A DNA stretch of 35,614 nucleotides from Plantimonas leprariae (GTDB taxonomy: Bacteria; Pseudomonadota; Alphaproteobacteria; Rhizobiales; Rhizobiaceae). The notes beneath the pieces are model-generated. The model was not told where the DNA came from, did no database searches, and saw only the letters and a list, made by a program, of their open reading frames with translations. Numbering within the stretch: position 1 is the stretch's first letter; each line of letters opens with the position of its first letter. The position numbers were made by a program, and so were the translations under genes. Location: positions 1 to 35,614 of the forward strand of contig NZ_VZDO01000028.1 in assembly GCF_008802405.1 (NCBI RefSeq), read 5' to 3'. Of this stretch, positions 1 to 6,663 are shown in pieces.

Positions 1-141
1 GTCGAAACCGATCACCCGGAAGCCGGCACGGCAGGCGGTCAGCGCCAGCGGAATACCGACATAGCCGAGACCGATGATGCCCACCGTGTAATCACGGTTT
101 CGTATGCGTTCGATCAGGTTGGCAGCGATCTCGGCGGTCAT
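1..141 (-). CDS. UDP-sugar (UDP-GlcNAc/UDP-hexose) 6-dehydrogenase, N-terminal fragment
   Basis: Only the first 47 codons are present; the gene runs off the left edge. The complement starts with ATG at 141 and reads MTAEIAANLIERIRNRDYTV, followed by GIIGLGYVGIPLALTACRAG. The GxGYVGxP loop is the NAD-binding signature of the UDP-glucose/GDP-mannose dehydrogenase family, and the longer N-terminal helix before it resembles the WbpA/TviB-type UDP-HexNAc dehydrogenases. Such enzymes oxidise C6 of a nucleotide sugar to a carboxylate in the cytoplasm, giving the uronic acid that the amidotransferases and SDRs of this locus could use. It is divergent from the gene at 514 and shares the intergenic region with it. 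The family call is firm; the exact substrate cannot be read from this fragment. Confidence 0.85.
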   Translation of the reverse strand, partial: MTAEIAANLIERIRNRDYTVGIIGLGYVGIPLALTACRAGFRVIGFD

Positions 142-513
142 TCACTAACACCGGAGGGATGACGAAGCCGCGAGCGCGGCGGCAGGAGATAACCGACCGA
201 GGCCAGGTCCGCCGCGACCCTCTAAAACCTTTTGCGGCATTGTCAACGCAAGCCGCGCGACAGTTGCACCCGTCTGTTTTCGCCGTCAGGCGCTTCGAGA
301 CGGCGCCATACGGGACGCAAACCTCGCAGCCTCGCAGGACTGCCGTTGACGCGCGCGGACATGGGGCATTCCGCGGCTCGCCGGTTGACAAATGTCCGCC
401 GTTACCGCAACCGCCATGCGACGTTCGTCCCGCTCGCGCGGTTCGCCACCGGGTCATAGCTTGGCCGCCTGCCGGAGTTACGAGGCCGGCCTTTCCGAAT
501 TAGGTGCCTGCCG
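142..513. promoter_or_regulatory. Divergent intergenic region between the dehydrogenase and the first amidotransferase gene
   Basis: This 372-base stretch has no convincing coding sequence; its overlapping short reading frames have arginine-rich compositions typical of GC-rich noise. It must hold the start signals for both flanking genes. A good minus-strand promoter candidate is listed separately at 219-246. On the plus strand a TTGACA hexamer lies at 385-390, but I see no acceptable -10 box 16-18 bases downstream. The gene at 514 has a modest AGGTG ribosome-binding site seven bases before its ATG. Confidence 0.5.
219..246 (-). promoter_or_regulatory. Candidate sigma70-type promoter for the left-edge dehydrogenase
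   Basis: On the complement, a perfect TTGACA (246-241) is followed after 16 bases by TAGAGG (224-219). This would place the start of transcription roughly 70 bases before the ATG at 141. The -35 box is strong and the -10 box weak, so this is a prediction only. Confidence 0.35.
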
Positions 514-2448
514 ATGTGCGGAATAGCTGGGATCATGTCGCTGACCGGCGTGCCGGTCGATGGCTTGGCGCAAAAGCTGCGCGTGATGAACGCGCTCATC
601 GCTCATCGCGGACCCGACGGCCAGGGCATCTGGCTGGCCAAGAACCACTCCGCCGGCCTTGCCCATCGACGGCTTTCGATCATCGATCTCTCGGAGCATG
701 GCGCCCAGCCGATGATCGGCGCGGACGGCTCGGTCATCACCTTCAACGGCGAGATCTACAATTATCTCGAGTTGCGCGAGACGCTGCGGACGCGGTGGGA
801 TTTTCGTTCCCATTCCGACACCGAGACGATTCTCGCGGCGCATTCGCACTGGCAGCAAGGCTGCCTCGACCATCTGCAGGGCATGTACAGCTTCGCAATC
901 TGGCGGGACGGCGAGCTCCTGGCGGCGCGCGACCCGTTCGGCATCAAGCCGTTCTACTATGCCGAGGTCGCGGGCACGCTGTATTTCGCGTCGGAGATCA
1001 AGGCGCTTCTTCCGTTTCTGCCGGAGATCGAGACGGATGCGGACGCTCTCGCCGAGTACCTGACCTTCCAGTACCAGATCGGTTCCGGCAATCTTTTCCG
1101 CCACGTCCAGACCCTGCTGCCCGGCCACCGCCTGCGCGTCGCCAACGGTCGCGCGGTCGTGGAACGCTACTGGGACGTCCATTACGACATCGACTACAAT
1201 CATACCTCCCGGTACTTCGAAGAGCGGCTTCGGGAGATCGTCGCCGTCAGCATGGAGCGCCATATGCGCTCGGACGTGCCTGTCGGCGCCTACATCTCCG
1301 GCGGCATCGATTCAAGCCTGATCGCGGCACTGGCCAGCGATCATCCGCAATCGGCCCGCTCCGGCTTTCATGGCAAGTTCCTCGAGTCTCCCGCCTATGA
1401 TGAAAGTCGTTACGCCGCCGCTGCGGCGGAGAAGGCGGGCATCGAACTCCATCAGGCGGCGATCACCGCCGACGACTTCCGGAATTCGATCTTCAAGGTC
1501 ATGCATCACCTCGACCATCCGGTCGCCGGTCCGGGCTCCTTCCCGCAGTACATGGTGTCCGAACTGGCTGCCAAACACGTCAAGGTCGTGCTCGGCGGAC
1601 AGGGAGGCGACGAGATCTTCGGAGGTTACGCCCGCTATCTGGTGGCGTATCTCGAACAGGCGCTGAAGGCGTCGATCAACGGCACGTATCGCAACGGCAA
1701 CTTCGTCGTGACGCCGGAATCGATCATTCCGAACCTCGCCGTGCTGCAGGAATACGTGCCGCTCCTGCGCCAGTTCATGGCCGAAGGCCTCTTCGGCAAT
1801 ATCGACGAGCGCTATTTCCGCCTCGTCGGCCGCTCCAACGACATGCAGGAGGAGGTCGACTGGCGGGCGCTCGACATGGCGGGCGTGATGGAGCGCTACA
1901 AGGGCGTCTTCAATTCCGTCCGCAACGTGCGCAAGGAGGCCTATTTCGACTCGATGACGCATTTCGATTTCAAGTGCCTGCTCCCGGCCCTCCTCCAGGT
2001 CGAGGACCGCATGTCGATGGCGCACGGACTGGAAGCGCGCGTGCCGCTGCTCGATCGCGATCTCGTCGAGTTCGCCGCGACGATCCCCGCCGACATCAAA
2101 TTTCCCGGTGGCCGGATGAAGCATCTCCTGAAGGAGTTCTCGCGGCCGCACCTGCCCGAAGCCGTCATGAACCGGCGCGACAAGATGGGCTTCCCGGTGC
2201 CGCTCAAGGAATGGTTCTCCGGCCCTCTGCGCGATTTCGTGCAGGACATCTTCTCGAACCAAGCCGCCAAAAGCCGGTCCTACCTCGACAACGCCGCGAT
2301 CCTGAAGAACTTCGACGCGGGCGGCCAGTTCTCGCGCAAGACCTGGGGGCTGCTGTCGCTCGAGATCTGGCATCAGCTCTTCCACGACCGGTCGGCCGAG
2401 TATCAGAACATGGTCCGGATGGACGAGATCGTGGCGCCCGCTGCCTGA
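514..2448 (+). CDS. asnB: AsnB-type glutamine amidotransferase/asparagine synthetase-like protein 1
   Basis: 644 residues. The protein begins MCGIAGIM, so Cys2 is the N-terminal nucleophile of a class II glutamine amidotransferase domain (about residues 2-215, with HRGPDGQG, NGEIYNYLELRE and RDPFGIKPFYY). The synthetase half follows, with the ATP-pyrophosphatase loop SGGIDSS at 262-268, GGQGGDEIFGGY and EDRMSMAHGLEARVPLLD. Family members activate a carboxylate with ATP and transfer ammonia from glutamine to give a primary amide. Some make asparagine; others in O-antigen loci (for example WbpS of Pseudomonas) amidate sugar uronic acids. The direct downstream SDR genes and the upstream sugar dehydrogenase favour uronic-acid amidation, which is an inference. 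It is one of three paralogues here. The start is set by Cys2, with AGGTG upstream. The gene is intact. Confidence 0.93.
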   Translation: MCGIAGIMSLTGVPVDGLAQKLRVMNALIAHRGPDGQGIWLAKNHSAGLAHRRLSIIDLSEHGAQPMIGADGSVITFNGEIYNYLELRETLRTRWDFRSHSDTETILAAHSHWQQGCLDHLQGMYSFAIWRDGELLAARDPFGIKPFYYAEVAGTLYFASEIKALLPFLPEIETDADALAEYLTFQYQIGSGNLFRHVQTLLPGHRLRVANGRAVVERYWDVHYDIDYNHTSRYFEERLREIVAVSMERHMRSDVPVGAYISGGIDSSLIAALASDHPQSARSGFHGKFLESPAYDESRYAAAAAEKAGIELHQAAITADDFRNSIFKVMHHLDHPVAGPGSFPQYMVSELAAKHVKVVLGGQGGDEIFGGYARYLVAYLEQALKASINGTYRNGNFVVTPESIIPNLAVLQEYVPLLRQFMAEGLFGNIDERYFRLVGRSNDMQEEVDWRALDMAGVMERYKGVFNSVRNVRKEAYFDSMTHFDFKCLLPALLQVEDRMSMAHGLEARVPLLDRDLVEFAATIPADIKFPGGRMKHLLKEFSRPHLPEAVMNRRDKMGFPVPLKEWFSGPLRDFVQDIFSNQAAKSRSYLDNAAILKNFDAGGQFSRKTWGLLSLEIWHQLFHDRSAEYQNMVRMDEIVAPAA

Positions 2449-2482
2449 GGCGGGCGGCAGGACGCAGAACACAGGAGATACC

Positions 2483-3436
2483 ATGAAGCTGCTCGTGACC
2501 GGAGGTTTTGGCCAGGTCGGCTCGACCGTAGCAAATCTGGCGCTCGCGCGGGGCGATGACGTCCTGTCGATAGACAATTTCGCGACGGGACGGCGCGACA
2601 ACCTCGACGATCACCCCCGGCTGACCGCCGTCGAGGGCTCGATCGCCGACCCGGCTCTCGTCGCCGAGCAGTTCGAAACCTTTCGCCCCGATGTCGTGAT
2701 CCATACGGCGGCGTCCTACAAGGACCCGGACGACTGGCATTCGGATACGCTCGTGAACGCCCTCGGGACGGCGAACATCGCGAAGGCCTGCAAGGACCAC
2801 GGCGTCAAGCGGCTCGTCTATTTCCAGACCGCGCTCTGCTACGGCACCAAGCCTCTCACCTCGCCGATCACGCTCGATCATCCGATCGACCCCGTGAACT
2901 CGTCCTACGCGATCTCGAAGACCTGCGGCGAACATTACGTTCAGTTCAGCGGGGTCGACTGGGTCACCTTCCGCCTCGCCAACGTCATCGGCGAGCGCAA
3001 CGTTTCCGGTCCGCTGCCGATCTTCTACGGCCGGCTCGCCAAGCGGCAGAAATGCTTCGTCACCGAAGCGCGGCGCGACTTCTGCTACGCCGGCGACCTC
3101 GCGAAAGTCGTCGTCCGCGCCGCCGATGGGGCGGGCCGCGGAACCTATCACTTCTCCTCCGGCAAGGACGTCGCCATCAAGGAACTCTACGATGCCGTCG
3201 TGCGGGCGATGAAGTTGAACGATTACCCCGAACCCGAGGTTCGGCCGCTCGGTCCGGACGACGCGGCCTCCATCCTCCTCGATCCCTCGCGCCTCATGGC
3301 GGATTTCGGCAACGTCGAATTCACCTCGTTGGACGACATCGCGCGGACCGCCGTCGAACGCTGGGAGACGGCTGGGGTCGTCGGCGGTTACACCCACCTG
3401 AAGGAGGCGCGGGGCCCGATCGAGGGTTCGCGGTGA
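2483..3436 (+). CDS. Extended SDR nucleotide-sugar epimerase/dehydratase 1 (WbmG/WbmH-like)
   Basis: 317 residues. The Rossmann loop TGGFGQVG (Gly7, Gly10, Gly13) and Asp31 in SIDNFATG indicate NAD binding. The catalytic triad appears complete: Thr116 in FQTALCYG, then Tyr142 and Lys146 in SSYAISK. This is the extended SDR family that acts on nucleotide sugars by oxidoreduction at C4. A TYK triad fits a 4-epimerase or related oxidoreductase. An AGGAGA ribosome-binding site precedes the ATG. The stop overlaps the GTG of the next gene (GTGA), and that gene encodes a clear paralogue of the same length, so the pair probably arose by tandem duplication. Both share A-A-x-Y-K-x-P-D-D-W and TALxYG. 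In Bordetella, WbmG and WbmH are adjacent SDRs with TYK triads. The family call is firm; the substrate is inferred to be a UDP-uronic acid or its precursor. Confidence 0.9.
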   Translation: MKLLVTGGFGQVGSTVANLALARGDDVLSIDNFATGRRDNLDDHPRLTAVEGSIADPALVAEQFETFRPDVVIHTAASYKDPDDWHSDTLVNALGTANIAKACKDHGVKRLVYFQTALCYGTKPLTSPITLDHPIDPVNSSYAISKTCGEHYVQFSGVDWVTFRLANVIGERNVSGPLPIFYGRLAKRQKCFVTEARRDFCYAGDLAKVVVRAADGAGRGTYHFSSGKDVAIKELYDAVVRAMKLNDYPEPEVRPLGPDDAASILLDPSRLMADFGNVEFTSLDDIARTAVERWETAGVVGGYTHLKEARGPIEGSR

Positions 3437-4386
3437 GACGCATCCTTCTCACGGGCGGCGCCGGCTGTCTCGGCTCCAACCTCGCCGAGCGTTTCATCGA
3501 CGCGGGCGACGCGGTGTACGTGCTCGACAATTTCGCGACCGGCCAGCGCGCATCGCTGCCCGACGAACACGACCGCCTGACGGTGCGGGAGGGATCGGTC
3601 TCCGACCGATGGACGGTAGACGACGTGTTCACGGAGTTCGAACCGACCCACGTCGTTCACAGCGCCGCCGCCTACAAGAATCCGGACGATTGGGCGACCG
3701 ACGACGCGGTCAACGTCGGCGGCACGATCAATGTCGTGCGCGCGGCGGAGGCGGCGGGCGTCCGGCGGCTTCTCAACTTCCACACCGCGCTCGGCTACGG
3801 CCGGCCCGAGCAGGTCCCGATCGCGGTATCGGCGCCGGCTCGTCCCTTCACGAGCTACGGCATCTCCAAGCAGGCCGGCGAGAACTACCTCGCCATGTCA
3901 AAGCTGCCCTGGGTCTCGTTGCGCCTGGCGAACGTCACCGGTCCGCGCCTCGCCATCGGGCCGATCCCGACCTTCTACACGCGCCTGAAAGCCGGCAAGA
4001 GCTGTTTCTGTTCGCGCACCGTTCGGGACTTCGTCGACATGGAGGACTTCTTCGCCGTCGTCGATCTCGCCCTCGCGGACGAGGCGCCGACCGGGCGGTT
4101 CAACGTATCGACCGGGACCGGACATTCCATCCGCGAGATCTTCGACATCGTCGTCCAGCATCTTGGCCTCCCGAAGCAGGACGTGCCGGAGGTGGATGCT
4201 GGGCCGGACGACGTCGAGAAGGTGGTTCTCGACCCGTCCGAGACGATCGCGGCCTTCGGCTGGCGGCCGCGGTATTCCTTCGCGGACACGATCCGGCGCA
4301 TGCTCGCCTGGTACGACACGCACGGCGTCACCACGATCTACAGCCATGTCCGCCGGCCGGAAGGTCACGGCGAGGCCACCCGATGA
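3433..4386 (+). CDS. Extended SDR nucleotide-sugar epimerase/dehydratase 2 (tandem paralogue)
   Basis: 317 residues from a GTG start that overlaps the previous stop as GTGA; the end overlaps the next start as ATGA, so translation of the three SDR genes is probably coupled. The Rossmann loop is TGGAGCLG (Gly8, Gly11, Gly14), with LDNFATGQR after it. Thr118 in FHTALGYG, Tyr142 and Lys146 in TSYGISK make a complete TYK triad, with Tyr and Lys at exactly the same positions as in the upstream paralogue. The two differ mainly in small gaps between the Thr and Tyr motifs and in the residues around TALxYG (Cys versus Gly), which may separate their substrates. An ATG far upstream in the same frame (3052) lies inside the preceding gene and is not the start. 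Role: cytoplasmic nucleotide-sugar conversion, substrate unknown. Confidence 0.9.
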   Translation: MRRILLTGGAGCLGSNLAERFIDAGDAVYVLDNFATGQRASLPDEHDRLTVREGSVSDRWTVDDVFTEFEPTHVVHSAAAYKNPDDWATDDAVNVGGTINVVRAAEAAGVRRLLNFHTALGYGRPEQVPIAVSAPARPFTSYGISKQAGENYLAMSKLPWVSLRLANVTGPRLAIGPIPTFYTRLKAGKSCFCSRTVRDFVDMEDFFAVVDLALADEAPTGRFNVSTGTGHSIREIFDIVVQHLGLPKQDVPEVDAGPDDVEKVVLDPSETIAAFGWRPRYSFADTIRRMLAWYDTHGVTTIYSHVRRPEGHGEATR

Positions 4387-5456
4387 GCTCGCCCTCCATG
4401 CCTTCCTTCGAAAACGCCCGGATCCTCGTCGTCGGCGGCGCGGGCTTCGTCGGCTCGAATCTCGTCAAGGCGATCCTGAAGGACCGTCCGGAGCGCCTGA
4501 CGATCGTCGACAACTTCCTGTCCGCCGATCCCGTGAACGTTCCGGACGATCCGGCCATGCACCTGGTATCGGGCTCGATCACCGATGAGCGCGTGCTAAG
4601 CGATCTCGGCGGCGATCTCGACTATGTCTTCCATCTCGCCTGCTTCCACGGCAACCAATCCTCGATCGCCGATCCGATCGCGGACCACGACAACAACACG
4701 CTGACGACGCTGAAGCTGTTCGAACGCCTGAAGGATAGCCGCTCGCTCCGCAAGGTCGTCTACGCGGCGGCCGGCTGCGCGGTGGCGGAGAAGACCTTCG
4801 AGGGCGCCAGCGCGACGCGCGAGGATGCGCCGGTCTCGCTCTACCACGACAGTCCCTATTCCATCTCGAAGCTCGTCGGCGAGATGTACGGCAACTACTA
4901 CTGGGCGCGGCACGGCCTGCCATTCGTGAAGGCGCGCTTCCAGAACGTCTACGGACCCGGCGAAATCCTCGGTGCCGGCCGCTGGCGCGGCACCGCGCAT
5001 ACCGTATGGCGCAACGTGACACCGACCTTCGTTTGGCGCGCTCTGCACGGCGAAGCGCTGCCGGTGGAGAACGGCGGCATCGCGACCCGCGACTTCATCT
5101 TCGTCGAGGACATGGCGCGCGGTCTGATGGCGGCGGCGCTTCGAGGCGAACCCGGCGAGATCTACAATCTCGGCTCGGGGGTCGAGACGACGGTCCGCGA
5201 TCTCGCCGAGCGGATCAATCGCCATGCCGGCAACGCGACGCCGATCGCCCTCGCCCCGCCGCGAGACTGGGACCGCTCCGGCCAGCGTTTCGCCGATACG
5301 ACGAAGGCGAAGGCGAAGCTCGGTTTCGAAGCCGCCGTCGACCACGACGCCGGCATAGCCCGCACCGTCGCCTGGACCCGCGAGAACAAGGACACGATCC
5401 TGCGCTGCATGCTGCAGCACCGTCATTTCGTGCCGGAAGTGGGACGATATGCATAA
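4383..5456 (+). CDS. Extended SDR with Cys/His active site instead of Ser/Thr (WbmF-like, possible sugar 3,5-epimerase)
   Basis: 357 residues, starting at an ATG that overlaps the preceding stop (ATGA). The Rossmann loop VGGAGFVG and Tyr/Lys in SPYSISKLVGE place it in the extended SDR family. The residue that is normally Ser/Thr in the triad is in the stretch AAAGCAVAEK, where Cys132 stands near that position. His89 lies in ACFHGNQSS. From memory of the Bordetella structures, WbmF lacks the Ser/Thr of the triad and instead has Cys133 and His90, features of GDP-mannose 3,5-epimerase-type chemistry. The near-identical spacing here supports a WbmF-like role, inverting centres of a UDP-uronic acid toward an L-sugar. 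That role is an inference; the SDR family call is secure. It is a different branch from the two SDRs before it and overlaps the next gene by eight bases. Confidence 0.88.
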   Translation: MSSPSMPSFENARILVVGGAGFVGSNLVKAILKDRPERLTIVDNFLSADPVNVPDDPAMHLVSGSITDERVLSDLGGDLDYVFHLACFHGNQSSIADPIADHDNNTLTTLKLFERLKDSRSLRKVVYAAAGCAVAEKTFEGASATREDAPVSLYHDSPYSISKLVGEMYGNYYWARHGLPFVKARFQNVYGPGEILGAGRWRGTAHTVWRNVTPTFVWRALHGEALPVENGGIATRDFIFVEDMARGLMAAALRGEPGEIYNLGSGVETTVRDLAERINRHAGNATPIALAPPRDWDRSGQRFADTTKAKAKLGFEAAVDHDAGIARTVAWTRENKDTILRCMLQHRHFVPEVGRYA

Positions 5457-6597
5457 GGGTCGACATGCCGCCGGTCTGTTCCCAGTTGTTTCCCTCCTCG
5501 TCGTGTCGTTGCTGTTTCCGAGCGCCGGCGCCGCGGCCGATCCGATACCGGAAAGCGGCCTCGCTGCGGCGCGCAGTTGGTTTCAGCGACATGCTGGGTC
5601 GTCGGAGGCGATGACGGCGTATTCCACGGAAGAGAAGGCCAAACGTTTGACGCAGGCCGTCTACTCCTTCTGCGAGGATGGCACGCAACCCGCCGACCCC
5701 GACCAGTTGTTCGATCGCTGCACCGCCGCTTGCGGCGGGCGTTCATACGTGCTTCGCGGCCTTTTGGAAGCGATCGGCGTCGAAACGCGCTTCGCCGAAC
5801 TCTACAACATACCCAATCAAGGAAATCACACGGCGATCGAGGTCAAGGTCGGTCAAGGGTGGTCGCTTTTCGATCCGACCTTCGGCGCCTACTTCGCGCC
5901 GGACGGATCGGTCGAGGCCAACGCGCTTTCCCTGCAGGACGTTGCCTATCGATATCCGAAGGGAAGCCTGGGCGGCCACGTTCTGCAGGCGCGGAAAGAG
6001 CCGATGAGCTTCGCCACGGATAAGCTGCAGAAGCTCTTCGACGGCAAGTTCGACCACCAGTTCATGTCTTTGGAAAACTATCAGGTGGCCGAGCAGATCA
6101 CGACGGGGGAAGAAGGCTTCAGCTTGAGCCTCGACATACCTCTTACCCTGTCGAACGGCGAAGGCGGCATCGGCGCACGCGAGATCGCCGATATCGACAC
6201 TTTATCGAAGCAATGGCTTTCCGCGACGAACGACACCTTGAACGACGACGACCCTCTGAACGACGTCTCATACAATTCGAGCATACTTGCCAGTGGCGAG
6301 ATACGGAAAACGACGACGCTTTCGTTGTTCGGACTCGAGGCTGGCCATCGATACGAGCTTGAGTTGATTCTTCATGGCGAAGGTGCCGACGACAGGATAC
6401 AGGTAATCGGCATCGGCAAGGGGGTCGAGTATGCGGCGGTCGGCGGCATCGACTTGGGCGACAAGTCGGTGAAAGCCCGGAACAGCTTCGTTCCGCTCCG
6501 CGACACGGCGCAGTTCCGGCTGCGGAACATGTCGGCCGTCGGACAGGCCCGCGTGCTCGGCATCCGCGTGCGCGAGGCCGACGGTCGGACCGACTGA
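5449..6597 (+). CDS. Exported transglutaminase-fold protein 1 (possible polysaccharide deamidase)
   Basis: 382 residues. An N-terminal signal peptide is visible (basic start, hydrophobic core FPVVSLLVVSLLF, likely cut after AGAAA), so the protein should act in the periplasm or outside. The central part has the transglutaminase-like Cys-His-Asp arrangement: Cys95 in TAACGGRSYVLRGLLEAIGV, His127 in GNHTAIEVKV and Asp142 in LFDPTFGAYF. The last ~170 residues look beta-rich and have no family I recognise. The papain-like transglutaminase superfamily includes WbmE, a periplasmic enzyme that deamidates uronamides of the finished Bordetella O polysaccharide. The position between the SDR trio and a second amidotransferase makes a similar role attractive, but a true cross-linking enzyme or peptidase cannot be excluded. 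The start overlaps the SDR gene by eight bases; GGGA lies four bases upstream. Base composition is visibly less GC-rich than its neighbours. Confidence 0.8.
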   Translation: MHKGRHAAGLFPVVSLLVVSLLFPSAGAAADPIPESGLAAARSWFQRHAGSSEAMTAYSTEEKAKRLTQAVYSFCEDGTQPADPDQLFDRCTAACGGRSYVLRGLLEAIGVETRFAELYNIPNQGNHTAIEVKVGQGWSLFDPTFGAYFAPDGSVEANALSLQDVAYRYPKGSLGGHVLQARKEPMSFATDKLQKLFDGKFDHQFMSLENYQVAEQITTGEEGFSLSLDIPLTLSNGEGGIGAREIADIDTLSKQWLSATNDTLNDDDPLNDVSYNSSILASGEIRKTTTLSLFGLEAGHRYELELILHGEGADDRIQVIGIGKGVEYAAVGGIDLGDKSVKARNSFVPLRDTAQFRLRNMSAVGQARVLGIRVREADGRTD

Positions 6598-6663
6598 TGC
6601 CGACCGCCATGCCTGCCACGCTTCAGAACTGAACGCCGACCGATAGTTGCCGAGCTAAACGAC

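Noticed and set aside
385-413. Plus-strand promoter before the first amidotransferase based on TTGACA at 385
   Set aside because: The hexamer is perfect, but no plausible -10 lies at 16-18 bases.
1312-3397. Long minus-strand frames opposite the first amidotransferase and first SDR (429 and 397 residues)
   Set aside because: No recognisable motif and they mirror well-supported plus-strand genes.
4383-5456. Idea that the third SDR is simply a third duplicate of the first two
   Set aside because: It is 40 residues longer, lacks the YKxPDDW and TALxYG motifs and has a different active site, so it is another SDR branch.
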